DNA from: Lachnospiraceae bacterium
Lineage (GTDB): Bacteria > Bacillota > Clostridia > Lachnospirales > Lachnospiraceae
DNA: 64,000 nucleotides
Direction: 5' to 3'
NCBI GenBank assembly: GCA_017453065.1
Contig: JAFTKW010000001.1
Location: forward strand, 88,747-152,746
The position numbers and the translations under genes are program-made. Shown in pieces: positions 53,087 through 62,217 of this stretch. The notes under the pieces were generated by a model that saw only the letters and a program-made list of their open reading frames with translations, ran no database searches and was not told the DNA's origin. Position 1 is the stretch's first letter; each line of letters opens with the position of its first letter.

Positions 53087-55330
53087 ATGAACAATCTATT
53101 TATGATCGTCTTATTTGCCAACGGAGTTATCGCTGGCTACTTTGCATTACAACGTCTTTGGAACCATCCACGAAAAGACTTCCTCAACTATATGACTCCT
53201 TTGCTTTGTGTAGCAAGCTGCTTGTGGAGTCTCGGCTATGCCGCCATGCTATATTTAGGAAACGTTCCTGCTGCATACTTTTACCGTTCCGTTGGGCTGT
53301 TCGGCATTTTTTCTTACATATTTGTGGCTCAACTTATGGTTTGCCGCATTGCAAGACTTCCTAAGAATGTCAGATATCTTTTATCCGGACTCTCTAGTAC
53401 CGGATTTGTCATTTTCTTTATCTTGATCCAAGAAGATCAGTATTCCCATTCTATCGCAGGAATCGGAACAGGTGTCACTTCCTTCTTCCAAGATGGATTA
53501 GTAAATCACCTTTTCACCACTTACTGTCTTCTTGCAACCACAATCATCACTGTATTATCTATTTATATCCGCTTCCGTCCTATCAAGAGATTACAGACCA
53601 TCGGTAAATATTTCATACTTATCATGTCCTTTTTTATCTTTGGAATCTTTTTGGACAGTTTCTTCCCTATAAAGGGAGACTCTGCGGTTCCTATTTTATG
53701 CATATTCCAGTTTTGGGGTATGTGTACTATTTATCATGCAGTTTATCTACATAACAAATCACAAATTACTGTTGTTAACATGGCGGACTACATGCTCTTT
53801 TCAGTATCCTCCCCCATCTTTGTCTTTGATACCGATCGCAAGTTATGTCTTGCCAATGCTGCTTCTACACCTTACTTGCATCCAGATACCGAGCCAAATC
53901 GCGAAAGTCTTGGCAAATTAAATCGCGCAGAAACTATTTTCCAGTGTAGCGCAGATGAAATTTTTGATTTTGAAGGAGAAAGTAAGAATTTTGACACAGC
54001 CAGCGTTGTTCACGGCGGAAGCTGTAGTTTGTCTATCAACAAAATAAACGACAAACACGGCGATGTCATTGGATATATTGTTGTTACCACCGACTTGTCG
54101 GAACGAATCAAAACTCTCCATCATTTGGAGCAAGCCATGGAAGAAGCCGAAGCGGCCAATATCTCCAAGAGTACATTCCTGGCAAAGATGTCTCACGAGA
54201 TTCGTACTCCTATGAACAGCATCATCGGATTTTCCGAATTGCTATTGAAAAAGGATTTGGAGCCCGAAACAAAAACCTATGCCGAAGATATCAGCACGTC
54301 TGCCAAGAGTCTTCTTTCCATCATCAATGATATTCTGGATATTTCCAAGTTGGAATCCGGCAAGGCAGAAGTCGTAAATGTAGAATATTACTCCGATCGT
54401 TTGCTCAGTGATATTTACCTAATCATCGATACATTGGCCAAGAAGAAAGGCCTTGATTTTTCCATCACACTAGATCCAGATGTTCCACTTAAATTGTTAG
54501 GTGACAAAGTTCGTATTCGAAGCATCCTTATCAATCTGTTAAACAATGCTGTAAAATACACCAAGCGTGGCAAGGTCGGTATGCATATCGGCATCTTGGA
54601 ACGAACTGGAGACAAGATTAAATTCGAAGTCAAAGTATCCGATACCGGTATCGGTATTCGCAAAGAAGACATAGGCAAGCTCTTTGAAAACTTCTCACAG
54701 CTAGACCGCAAGAACAATTCTGAAATCGAAGGAACTGGCTTGGGTCTCTCCATCGTAAAGGGTTACTTAGAACTCATGGGCGGCACCATCGACGTAGAAA
54801 GTGTCTATGGATTGGGCTCTGTATTCACAGTTGTCTGCGAACAGAAGGTTCTGGACGAAACACCTCTAAACCGTACAGAGATAACAGCTCAGAACGACTC
54901 CGGTCAGTCAAGCATCAGCGACCTCAAGTTCTGTGATACCAACGTATTGGTCGTCGACGACAGCAGGCTCAATTTGAAGGTAGCTTACCACACCTTCGCT
55001 CAGTATGGTCTTACTGTGGACACTGCCGCAAGCGGCGAGGATGCTATTGCGCTCTGCAAAAAGAATCTGTATGATATCGTCTTTATGGATCAAATGATGC
55101 CTGAGATGGATGGTATTGAAGCAATGAAAACCATCCGAACCATCAGTTCGCATTATGCGAAGGGCGGACATTGTAAGCACATCGTACTCACCGCCAATGC
55201 CATTATGGGTACCAGAGATTTGCTCATTGCAGAAGGCTTTGATGATTACCTTGGCAAGCCAATCAACTACAAACTATTAGAAATTATTTTGTCCAAGTAC
55301 ATCCCAGAAGAAAAGAAAATATCAGGTTAA
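53087..55330 (+). CDS. Hybrid sensor histidine kinase with receiver domain
   Basis: A 747-residue membrane kinase. About seven helices fill residues 4-225 (7TM sensor type). A PAS-like region follows (235-340), then HisKA with the phospho-acceptor His370 in FLAKMSHEIRTPMNS, a catalytic domain with N-box NLLNNAVKYT (483-492), DTGIG (519-523) and GTGLGL (549-554), and a C-terminal receiver with Asp624/Asp625, phospho-acceptor Asp668 and Lys724. There is no Hpt domain or neighbouring regulator, so the output partner is elsewhere. GGAGG precedes the start; the gene has its own terminator. Signal unknown. Confidence 0.93.
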   Translation: MNNLFMIVLFANGVIAGYFALQRLWNHPRKDFLNYMTPLLCVASCLWSLGYAAMLYLGNVPAAYFYRSVGLFGIFSYIFVAQLMVCRIARLPKNVRYLLSGLSSTGFVIFFILIQEDQYSHSIAGIGTGVTSFFQDGLVNHLFTTYCLLATTIITVLSIYIRFRPIKRLQTIGKYFILIMSFFIFGIFLDSFFPIKGDSAVPILCIFQFWGMCTIYHAVYLHNKSQITVVNMADYMLFSVSSPIFVFDTDRKLCLANAASTPYLHPDTEPNRESLGKLNRAETIFQCSADEIFDFEGESKNFDTASVVHGGSCSLSINKINDKHGDVIGYIVVTTDLSERIKTLHHLEQAMEEAEAANISKSTFLAKMSHEIRTPMNSIIGFSELLLKKDLEPETKTYAEDISTSAKSLLSIINDILDISKLESGKAEVVNVEYYSDRLLSDIYLIIDTLAKKKGLDFSITLDPDVPLKLLGDKVRIRSILINLLNNAVKYTKRGKVGMHIGILERTGDKIKFEVKVSDTGIGIRKEDIGKLFENFSQLDRKNNSEIEGTGLGLSIVKGYLELMGGTIDVESVYGLGSVFTVVCEQKVLDETPLNRTEITAQNDSGQSSISDLKFCDTNVLVVDDSRLNLKVAYHTFAQYGLTVDTAASGEDAIALCKKNLYDIVFMDQMMPEMDGIEAMKTIRTISSHYAKGGHCKHIVLTANAIMGTRDLLIAEGFDDYLGKPINYKLLEIILSKYIPEEKKISG

Positions 55331-55334
55331 AACA

Positions 55335-55366
55335 AAAGCTCTTAGGGAAATAACCCTAAGAGCTTT
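55335..55366. terminator. Terminator of hybrid kinase gene
   Basis: AAAGCTCTTAGGG pairs perfectly with CCCTAAGAGCTTT around a 6-base loop. It also serves the converging gene at 55381-55818. Confidence 0.88.
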
Positions 55367-55380
55367 ATTAATCTCTATTT

Positions 55381-55818
55381 CTATTTTACAAGAATCGGTT
55401 GAAAATCAGCAGTATCACTGCAGAGCATTCCCCCATGTTTTTCTACCACAATGCCAAACAATGCTTTGAGTTCCTGTAGAAGTTCTGTATTTGTATGTAC
55501 CGAATACACGCAGATAATTTTGTTTGAGAAAAGAAATTCATCTGCAAGTTCGTCTTCAGAAAGCTCCAGCATCTCCATATCTATACTTCCATCTTCACCA
55601 ACCATTATTTCAAGTACGCCTGCTTCTTCCCAATATTCTACACATTCTTTCAGTTCTGGTTTGTCATTAAGTAAGCATTCGTAAATTTCTTTTACAGAAA
55701 TCTCTCTACTGTTCATATAATACATATCTATGTATTGCTTTTTAGGTGCATGGCTATCACTCTTGCCTTTTGAATTACCCACTTTGTGATATACATTTTT
55801 CTTGTTATTCTTAGACAT
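55381..55818 (-). CDS. Hypothetical cytoplasmic protein
   Basis: I do not recognise a family. The 145-residue protein has a basic, low-complexity N-terminus (about 1-28, many Lys, Asn, Ser and His) and an acidic compact domain (ISVKEIYECLLNDKPELKECVEYWEEAGVLEIMV and on) with alternating helix and strand. No membrane helix or signal peptide. It converges on the hybrid kinase gene and diverges from the EamA gene. The ribosome binding site GGAGAAAG supports the start. Confidence 0.75.
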   Translation of the reverse strand: MSKNNKKNVYHKVGNSKGKSDSHAPKKQYIDMYYMNSREISVKEIYECLLNDKPELKECVEYWEEAGVLEIMVGEDGSIDMEMLELSEDELADEFLFSNKIICVYSVHTNTELLQELKALFGIVVEKHGGMLCSDTADFQPILVK

Positions 55819-55895
55819 AGCTTTCTCCTACAATTGTTCGCTTGATTTCAGTTCGTACAATTTCATTGTAACACGCATTTTCATTTCAAACAACT

Positions 55896-55924
55896 TTGGA
55901 CTTTCCTTACACGTATGCTATAAT
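55896..55924 (+). promoter_or_regulatory. Promoter of EamA transporter gene
   Basis: TTGGAC (55896-55901) and TATAAT (55919-55924) with a 17-base spacer, 37 bases before the start codon. Confidence 0.75.
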
Positions 55925-55960
55925 GATTAAGCATAAATTGACACTAGAAAGGTTTTAAAT

Positions 55961-56890
55961 ATGACAAAAGAAAAGAAGCTAATCACATCACCACTAATCA
56001 TTGGACTGCTTGCCTGTCTCTGCTGTCTTCTTTGGGGAAGTGCAACTCCAGCAATCAAAATCGGCTATGAATGGTTTGAAATTCCAGCCGGAGATATTGC
56101 CTCCCGCATCCTGTTTGCAGGAGTTCGATTTGTACTGGCAGGCCTTTTGACTGTACTTTTTGGCAGTCTTATCTCTGGCAAACTCTTACTTCCACAGAAG
56201 GCCTCTCTTCCAATGATTTGCAAACTTGGCATGGTACAGACTGTTTTTCAATACATCTTTTTCTACATGGGCCTGGCATATACAACAGGCGTTAAGTCGG
56301 CCATCATCAATGGTTCACAGACTTTTATCGCCATCCTGATTGCTTGTTTTGTATTCAAATATGAAAAGATGACTCCTGCTAAGTTAGTAGGTTGTATTCT
56401 GGGCTTTGCAGGTGTCATCGTCATCAACTTTGATCCTTCCGGATTCGTTGGTGGATTTACCTTCAAAGGCGAAGGTGCAATCCTGATCGCTGCGATCGCT
56501 TATGCTCTTTCTTCTGCCCTTGTTAAGAAATACTCCCAGAAAGAAAGCCCCGTTGTACTTAGTGGCTACCAGTTCATCTTTGGTGGCATCATCATGACCA
56601 TCGTTGGATTTGCAATGGGTGGGCGCCTTGGTGGCAATGGAAGTATCTCTTCCATTGTACTTATGCTTTACTTGGCATTAATCTCCTCCGTGGCTTACTC
56701 TGTTTGGGGCATCCTGCTAAAACACAATCCCATTGGTAAAGTTGCCGTTTACTCTTTTACCAACCCAATTTTCAGCGTGCTTCTCTCCTTTGTGTTTTTG
56801 CACGAAAGTTCATCCTTCGGTTTAGAGCTTGTATTGTCCCTGGCGCTTGTATGCGCAGGCATCTTCATTGTAAATAGAGTAAACAAATAA
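55961..56890 (+). CDS. EamA/DMT-family transporter
   Basis: A 309-residue membrane protein with ten helices arranged as two repeats of five, the EamA (drug/metabolite transporter) plan. Motifs include LLWGSATPAIKIGYEW in the first helix and VYSFTNPIFSVLLSFVFLHE near the end. Substrates range from amino acids to nucleotide sugars; none can be named here. It is monocistronic. Confidence 0.9.
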   Translation: MTKEKKLITSPLIIGLLACLCCLLWGSATPAIKIGYEWFEIPAGDIASRILFAGVRFVLAGLLTVLFGSLISGKLLLPQKASLPMICKLGMVQTVFQYIFFYMGLAYTTGVKSAIINGSQTFIAILIACFVFKYEKMTPAKLVGCILGFAGVIVINFDPSGFVGGFTFKGEGAILIAAIAYALSSALVKKYSQKESPVVLSGYQFIFGGIIMTIVGFAMGGRLGGNGSISSIVLMLYLALISSVAYSVWGILLKHNPIGKVAVYSFTNPIFSVLLSFVFLHESSSFGLELVLSLALVCAGIFIVNRVNK

Positions 56891-56916
56891 AGGGGTCCAC
56901 TCTCGTGAACACCCTT
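56890..56916. terminator. Shared terminator of EamA and glycosyltransferase genes
   Basis: AAGGGGT-CCAC pairs with GTG-ACACCCTT around TCTC with one bulge; moderate T content on each side. Confidence 0.6.
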
Positions 56917-56944
56917 CTTATCTTTAATTTGCTGGTTCTTAATT

Positions 56945-58126
56945 CTAGCTCTCCTGTGCAATTACTTTGAGGATTTTGTCAGCTGCTCCGCTGGCCCCAC
57001 TACACATTCTAAATCCTTCAGCAATCCTTGCTGCACTTAATTGATAATTGGAATCACCAAGAACTTTTTCCACAGCCTCTCGAATCGCAGAGGCTGTCTT
57101 TTTTTGCAGTTTTAGGCCTGCTCCCACCTGCTCAACTCTGGTTGCAACACCTCCCTGTTCGGATGTCTGTGGATACATCACCAAAGGAACGCTGTAATAC
57201 AAGCTTTCATTGACACTGTTCATCCCACAGTGAGACAAAAATACATCCGCTTCCTTCAAAACTGCCATCTGATCCACTTTAGGATATACACTGATATTTG
57301 GCGGCAACTGTCCTAAGGTGCTGATATCTGTCTCTTCTCCCACGGACATAATCACTTGGTAATCCGTATCTTTCAATGCTTCAATACAATTTTTGTACAG
57401 AGATATCATATTGTTGTTTACTGTACCCATGGAGATGTAAACGAGTTTTTCTTTTTCCTTAACAATACTGCTCTCCACTGGTCTGATAGAAGGACCTACG
57501 AAAGCATATTTGTCCGAGAAGGTTTCTGCGCAAGGCTGAAACTCTGGAGAAGTATAAACAATCGTATTGGTATTGTTGTCATTCTGAATAATATCCAAGA
57601 TATTTGTGATCGGGTAGCCTTTGTCCTGCAGACGCTTAATATCCTTGCCAATTTTAGGCATAGACAATAGCATTCCAAACAAATCCCCCAGCCCCTGTTT
57701 CATAATCTTGGAAGAGTGCTGATTGAAAGCAAAAGTAGTCGTAGATGAAATAAATGGAATACCAAGTTTAAGTGCTACCGCCTTGCCCCATACAGCCATT
57801 GAATCTGCCACGATACAGTCTGGCTTAAGTTTCATCATTTCTTCGCAAACCATGTCATCCAAAGACAGTGTCGTATCTACTAGCAATTTAGTAGAGAGCG
57901 CCAAGTCTTTTCCCACCTTGTGTGCATCTTTTGGATCCAAGCTTAATTCCGCGTCATATTTATCACAAGGAACAAATCTAGCACCTACGCCCTCTATCTT
58001 GGATCTAAAAGGTTCATAAGAATAGTACAAAACCTCATGTCCTCTTTCTACTAATTCCTTTACCACTCCCAGAGTCGGATTAGTATGACCATGGGCTGGA
58101 ATACAAAAAAATACTATCTTACTCAT
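56945..58126 (-). CDS. Macrolide-type (MGT/GT1) glycosyltransferase
   Basis: A 393-residue GT-B enzyme of family GT1. It starts IVFFCIPAHGHTNPTLGVVKEL, as in YjiC/OleD-type transferases, has PVYISMGT-like LVYISMGTVNN in the linker region and the nucleotide-sugar binding block FLSHCGMNSVNESLYYSVPLVMYPQ. It transfers glucose or a related sugar to hydrophobic acceptors such as macrolides, flavonoids or lipids. It follows the AbrB-like gene by 31 bases and probably is cotranscribed. Detoxification of an antibiotic or plant phenolic is a guess. Confidence 0.9.
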   Translation of the reverse strand: MSKIVFFCIPAHGHTNPTLGVVKELVERGHEVLYYSYEPFRSKIEGVGARFVPCDKYDAELSLDPKDAHKVGKDLALSTKLLVDTTLSLDDMVCEEMMKLKPDCIVADSMAVWGKAVALKLGIPFISSTTTFAFNQHSSKIMKQGLGDLFGMLLSMPKIGKDIKRLQDKGYPITNILDIIQNDNNTNTIVYTSPEFQPCAETFSDKYAFVGPSIRPVESSIVKEKEKLVYISMGTVNNNMISLYKNCIEALKDTDYQVIMSVGEETDISTLGQLPPNISVYPKVDQMAVLKEADVFLSHCGMNSVNESLYYSVPLVMYPQTSEQGGVATRVEQVGAGLKLQKKTASAIREAVEKVLGDSNYQLSAARIAEGFRMCSGASGAADKILKVIAQES

Positions 58127-58157
58127 TTATATCTCCTCCTCGTTGCCTGTGTATGTT

Positions 58158-58373
58158 CTACTCTTCTGGTTGTATGTGACCCATCATCTGAGCAATAAAT
58201 TGATCCATCTTGTCCTTGGGCAAAATGGCAATTCCCTTCTCTTCGTCTCCCAATACCAAGATAGTATCCCCTGGCTTCACCCCAAGCATATCTCTTGCTT
58301 CTTTGGGAATTACAAACTGTCCTTTTTCCCCTATCTTTACAGACCATGCATATTTACCCTGTGGATTTTTCAT
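58158..58373 (-). CDS. AbrB/SpoVT-family transition-state-type regulator
   Basis: A 71-residue protein with one swapped-hairpin AbrB domain: WSVKIGEKGQFVIPKEARDMLGVKPGDTILVLGDE. The rest is a short acidic tail. Such proteins form dimers that bind DNA. The start at 58373 is fixed by GGAGG nine bases upstream; more upstream in-frame codons would cover the promoter. The perfect dyad at 58385-58419 suggests it represses itself and the glycosyltransferase gene. Confidence 0.9.
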   Translation of the reverse strand: MKNPQGKYAWSVKIGEKGQFVIPKEARDMLGVKPGDTILVLGDEEKGIAILPKDKMDQFIAQMMGHIQPEE

Positions 58374-58384
58374 GTTTAACCTCC

Positions 58385-58436
58385 AAAAAGTATGATTTGT
58401 TATACTAATCATACTTTTTATCCTTTGTTTTGTCAA
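58385..58436 (-). promoter_or_regulatory. Promoter and 13-bp dyad operator of AbrB-glycosyltransferase operon
   Basis: TTGACA (58431-58436) and TATGAT (58408-58413) have a 17-base spacer. A perfect 13-bp inverted repeat, AAAAAGTATGATT (58385-58397) and its complement (58407-58419) with a 9-base centre, covers the -10 box and start site. Confidence 0.8.
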
Positions 58437-58443
58437 GAAAAAA

Positions 58444-58466
58444 GAGGAACACTCTCTGTGTTCCTC
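58444..58466 (-). terminator. Terminator of methyltransferase gene
   Basis: Perfect 9-bp stem GAGGAACAC/GTGTTCCTC with a 5-base loop and TTTTTT following on the minus strand. Confidence 0.88.
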
Positions 58467-58477
58467 CCTTTCTCTTT

Positions 58478-59263
58478 TTAGTTTCTTTTTTGCAAAATAT
58501 CCAGCGAATGGTTCGTGGCGCCGATGATGTCCTGTCGCTCACAGGTTGCAAAATGGTATTTCAACCAGTACTCAAACATCTCATCATCCATCGCATCAAC
58601 AATGGCTCTCATATAGTTCGTAGCGCCATCTGTAGCCACCAAGTGAATTCTGTCTACATCCAAATCCTCTGTCAAAGCATATATATTTTCCACACGTTCC
58701 ATATCAAACAGTTCCTCTGGACAGGAGAGGGCTTTGAAGTCCTCTGTCACCAATCCTTTGTCCAGATATTCCTTTAGGTGACCTCTTACAAACATTTCCT
58801 GAATAATTACGGATTCATTCATGCAATATGCCACTAGTATGTAGCCTGACTTCTTGGTCACGCGAATTGCTTCCCGCAGTACCTGTTTTTTGTCTTCGCT
58901 GCAGTATAGATGATACATTGGTCCAAGCACCAAAGTTACATCAAAGGTTTCGTCTTCGTACATGGACAAATCCATGGCATTTCCCTGGATGGCATTACAC
59001 TTTTCATTTCCTGTGAGTTTAGATTTAAGAATTGCTAAGTTGTGACTGGTAAGTTCTACCGCATCTACCTGATAACCTTCTTTTGCCAAGGTCACACTAT
59101 AGCGTCCGGTTCCTGCTCCAACCTCTAAAATCCTTTTGTCCAGGCTCTCGCCTAAACATTGGTGGATATATTTCATGGTGGTCTGATATTCCACCTGTCC
59201 ATGACGAGAAAGCAGTCTTCCGTCCTCATCATAATCGCTGTAGTACATTTCCAAGTAATTCAT
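58478..59263 (-). CDS. Class I SAM-dependent methyltransferase
   Basis: A 261-residue methyltransferase. Motif I is ILEVGAGTGRYSVTLA, followed by VDAVELTSHNLAIL (acidic ribose-binding residue), GNAMDLSMYEDETFDVTLVLGPMYHL (motifs II-III) and a long substrate cap. It resembles small-molecule methyltransferases of the UbiE/type 11 group; substrate unknown. The ATG at 59263 has GGAGGAG eight bases upstream; the ATG nine codons earlier does not. Confidence 0.9.
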   Translation of the reverse strand: MNYLEMYYSDYDEDGRLLSRHGQVEYQTTMKYIHQCLGESLDKRILEVGAGTGRYSVTLAKEGYQVDAVELTSHNLAILKSKLTGNEKCNAIQGNAMDLSMYEDETFDVTLVLGPMYHLYCSEDKKQVLREAIRVTKKSGYILVAYCMNESVIIQEMFVRGHLKEYLDKGLVTEDFKALSCPEELFDMERVENIYALTEDLDVDRIHLVATDGATNYMRAIVDAMDDEMFEYWLKYHFATCERQDIIGATNHSLDILQKRN

Positions 59264-59320
59264 AATTTTCTCCTCCTTCGTGCGCATCATTTTGAAAGTA
59301 ACTTGCGCATATTTTTATAA

Positions 59321-59365
59321 AAAGAAAAGCCGATACCTATATATTTCTATACAGATATCAGCTTT
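59321..59365 (-). terminator. Probable terminator of the 53-residue protein gene
   Basis: AAAGC-GATA pairs with TATC-GCTTT across a loop of about 20 bases, followed by a T-rich run on the minus strand. Confidence 0.5.
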
Positions 59366-59430
59366 CATTTCTAATTTAATATATATCTACTCTAAGTTCC
59401 ATTTCCTATACTTTTGATAGCATCTACCCT

Positions 59431-59592
59431 TTAGGGATTTGACTTAGAACTAGTTTGAGTTAGAGATGTCTGTATGAAATATTCCATATATTTAGGTAGC
59501 ACAAAATAACCAAAGCCCGCTGCGGGATTGGGTGCATAACCGTACTGCCAGTTTGCGCTATATGCCTGTGCTTGGTACATGTTCTGTTTCAT
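59431..59592 (-). CDS. Hypothetical 53-residue Tyr/Ala/Gln-rich protein
   Basis: A short gene with a good ribosome binding site (AGGAGAT, 5 to 11 bases before the ATG at 59592). The product begins MKQNMYQAQAYSANWQYGYA and goes on through PNPAAGFGYFVLPKY to a Ser/Thr-rich end. It has six Tyr and no Cys, no signal peptide and no clear membrane helix. Composition is like small coat or surface proteins, but I recognise no family. It stands alone between the methyltransferase and esterase genes. Confidence 0.65.
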   Translation of the reverse strand: MKQNMYQAQAYSANWQYGYAPNPAAGFGYFVLPKYMEYFIQTSLTQTSSKSNP

Positions 59593-59713
59593 ACTTATCT
59601 CCTTTCTCAATGTTTATAGTGTTTGATTATACGCTTTTAAATTGAGTTGTCAACCATTTCTTTGCAACCATTTCGTCTAAATCGCATATCACAATCAAAT
59701 AAGAACGTGGTAA

Positions 59714-60940
59714 CTACCAGCCCATAATCTCTTTGATTTTGTTCGTCAATTTCTCTGCTGCTTTCGTGTGTGTTTTCTCTGTTGGATGCCAGTCTGCCGC
59801 ATAGCCATCAGAATAGGACTGCACATTAAACTTCATGGAATGAATATTCATATCTCCTGTCTCAGCACTATAATCTGCTACTGCTTTTTCAACAGAAGGA
59901 TAAAGTCTATCACCCATAATACCCAAAGTGCAAAGGATTGTTGCATCAGGATTATTCTTTCTAACCTCTTTCAAGAAAGCTACATATCCTGTGACATACT
60001 CAGCCTGTTTTGCAGCATCATCTCCTGTATAACTGTCATCATTGGTTCCAAGATTAATCACAATCAAATCTGGCTGGCGTTTGCCAAAATCCCACTCCAC
60101 ATCAAAAGGAGTAGTCTTTAAATATGTACCATAAGAAAAACCAAGTTTGGAATAATAAGCAGGCACCAACTGTGTTTCTACCTTTTCACCAGTGCCTGTG
60201 TATCCAGAAATAATACCATGACCACTATAGGAAACCATGCTGTAGTCTACATCCAAAGCTTGCGCTGTTTTGTACGCATAAGCCTTCATCACATTCTCTG
60301 TTTTGGTTGAAAAGTGGTGTTCTTTCACTTCATCCTCAACACCATATCCACAAGTAATAGAATCGCCTACAAATTCAATCAGATGGGCCTTGTTCGCGGT
60401 TGGCTTAATATCTTCTGTCGCAGTAACTTCGATTGTCTTTAGGCCTACTGTAGACATGGCTGCTTCTGACAATTTAATGACTCTAACTGTACATTCTGTT
60501 TCCACTTCGCTCTCAAAAACAGTATATACCTCTGCCATGCTGTCGATCATATCATCTACTACACACTCGTCATTTACAAAGATGGCAATTCTTGCCTGGC
60601 TATCTCTATCTCCCATCAAAGCAGTATCTGCCTGCATAGTAATGACTGCCTTAGTTCCAGTAAAAGTAAATTCAGCTCCCGTTCCTGAAGATACCATCCA
60701 AAGAGTATCGTTTAAATATTCTGTTCTGCCCAAGGTCTTTACATATTCGTCGCTAGGGCTAAAGGTTCTCTCTGTTAGTTCCATTTTTACATCTTCCTTT
60801 GATAATTCTTCCTGTGTAGATTCCTGCACACTCTGCTTCGTCTCTACGCTCTGCTGTGAACCTTCGCTCTGTCCACAGGCAGACAACATCATTGCGCACA
60901 CCAAACATGCGCAAAATAGAAACTTAATTTTTCCCTTCAT
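59714..60940 (-). CDS. SGNH-hydrolase lipoprotein, carbohydrate esterase family 2-like
   Basis: A 408-residue secreted lipoprotein: signal peptide ending in MLSAC (Cys22), a Gln/Ser/Glu-rich linker (25-55), a jelly-roll domain (about 60-185) and an SGNH catalytic domain with FVGDSITCGYG (Ser nucleophile), YSGHGI, NLGTNDD and ADWHPTEKTH (His). This domain order is that of CE2 acetyl-xylan/glucomannan esterases. It would deacetylate hemicellulose fragments at the cell surface. The ATG at 60940 has AGGAGG nine bases upstream; the one three codons earlier is too close to it. Confidence 0.88.
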   Translation of the reverse strand: MKGKIKFLFCACLVCAMMLSACGQSEGSQQSVETKQSVQESTQEELSKEDVKMELTERTFSPSDEYVKTLGRTEYLNDTLWMVSSGTGAEFTFTGTKAVITMQADTALMGDRDSQARIAIFVNDECVVDDMIDSMAEVYTVFESEVETECTVRVIKLSEAAMSTVGLKTIEVTATEDIKPTANKAHLIEFVGDSITCGYGVEDEVKEHHFSTKTENVMKAYAYKTAQALDVDYSMVSYSGHGIISGYTGTGEKVETQLVPAYYSKLGFSYGTYLKTTPFDVEWDFGKRQPDLIVINLGTNDDSYTGDDAAKQAEYVTGYVAFLKEVRKNNPDATILCTLGIMGDRLYPSVEKAVADYSAETGDMNIHSMKFNVQSYSDGYAADWHPTEKTHTKAAEKLTNKIKEIMGW

Positions 60941-61215
60941 AAGTTTCATCCTCCTTAAACCTCCAATACAATATTACACGTAGTTCTATTGTGGATTTAT
61001 GTAAATTCTGCCACAACAACATACTTATTATATCATGTAACCTCAAATATACCTACAGCGAAATTTTGACATATACAATAAATAAATTAATATTTCTCCC
61101 CTGTGCATTTTCTCGTTTTTCGAGAGTGTTCTCTTAAACTGAGAGGTGGTTTTCTTTTCTATCCTGCATTATAATACAATCATCAGCTGATACAAATCAG
61201 AAAGGACAAATTAGT

Positions 61216-62139
61216 ATGAATAACATCTTAGGTAAAAATTTAAAAAGATTCAGACTTTCAAAAGACTATACACAAGAACAGGCAGCTCAGTTGCTAAATA
61301 TATCTCCAAAATCACTTTCCAGATGGGAATGTGGTTCTACAATGCCAGATGTAATGTTGCTTCCGGATATTGCTAGATTATACTGTGTGACTGTAGACGA
61401 TTTGTTCCGTGAGGAGTCTATTGCTTATGAGAACTACGCTTCGCGTCTGTTGGCAGTATATGAAGCCACTTCGGATATCAACGATTTCTTTAATGCAGAA
61501 AGAGAATACTCCGTTTTAATACAAAACGGAAACTACACCATGAACGATTTACGTTCCTATGCCATTCTGTATCAATATTTGATGATGAATGCAAAAACCA
61601 AATCCCTTCAGTTATTCCAAAAGGGACTTGATATGGGACTCGAAAATGATCCCAAAACCTATCACATGATAGAAAGACAGCGCATGTTACTGCGTTCTCA
61701 AATTGGGGAAAATGAGAAAAGCATTCAGGAATATACTTCCAAACTTGCAGATAACCCTCTTGATTTTTACAATCATATTAACCTGCTAGTGGCTTATCTA
61801 TTTGCAAATGACAATCAGAATGCTCTGAATGTCTTCCTTGAAGCCGTAAAGAAATTTGAGGATCAGGCTCTACTTCAGACTCTCGGCGGAGACATATACC
61901 GTAACCTAAAAATGTATGACGAAGCTTTTGCATGTTGGGACAAAACAATCGCGCTGGATTCCGAAATGGTAGATGCTCTTTGGTCAAAAGCCTTCTGCCT
62001 TGAAGAACTTGGTGACTACAAATCCGCTTACTCGGTATGGGAAGAGATCATTGCTTGGCAGGAATGTAGAGGCTATGAAATCGAAGTAGAAGAAGTAAAA
62101 AAACTTGCCCAAAAATGCAAAGAAAAAATAAAGGCATAA
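61216..62139 (+). CDS. XRE-family regulator with TPR-like helical domain
   Basis: A 307-residue protein: N-terminal Cro/C1 helix-turn-helix (LGKNLKRFRLSKDYTQEQAAQLLNIS, SRWECGSTMPDVMLLPDIARLY), a linker and about six TPR-like helix pairs (for example LQTLGGDIYRNLKMYDEAFACWDKTIALD) from about 90 to 300. Members of this type often respond to peptides or act as general regulators. AGAAAGGA precedes the start and TATAAT lies near 61170-61175; the 275 bases upstream also hold small inverted repeats around 61110-61145, of uncertain meaning. Confidence 0.88.
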   Translation: MNNILGKNLKRFRLSKDYTQEQAAQLLNISPKSLSRWECGSTMPDVMLLPDIARLYCVTVDDLFREESIAYENYASRLLAVYEATSDINDFFNAEREYSVLIQNGNYTMNDLRSYAILYQYLMMNAKTKSLQLFQKGLDMGLENDPKTYHMIERQRMLLRSQIGENEKSIQEYTSKLADNPLDFYNHINLLVAYLFANDNQNALNVFLEAVKKFEDQALLQTLGGDIYRNLKMYDEAFACWDKTIALDSEMVDALWSKAFCLEELGDYKSAYSVWEEIIAWQECRGYEIEVEEVKKLAQKCKEKIKA

Positions 62140-62171
62140 TACAAAATCAACCACAACACGCGTATATCCGC

Positions 62172-62210
62172 CCTCCTAGTTTCGCATAATAATTATCTGA
62201 AACTAGGAGG
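62172..62210 (+). promoter_or_regulatory. Hairpin that contains the ribosome binding site of the FAD/Rieske gene
   Basis: CCTCCTAGTTTC (62172-62183) pairs perfectly with GAAACTAGGAGG (62199-62210) around a 15-base loop. The right arm ends in the Shine-Dalgarno AGGAGG, seven bases before the ATG, so the folded form hides it. TTTTT follows, so it could also act as a weak terminator for the XRE-TPR transcript. Confidence 0.7.
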
Positions 62211-62217
62211 ACTTTTT

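Noticed and set aside
52867-53364. A 165-codon open frame on the plus strand with an internal repeated protein segment
   Set aside because: It runs through the tRNA terminator repeats and then out of frame inside the hybrid kinase gene. Its repeats only reflect the duplicated DNA; no ribosome binding site was seen.
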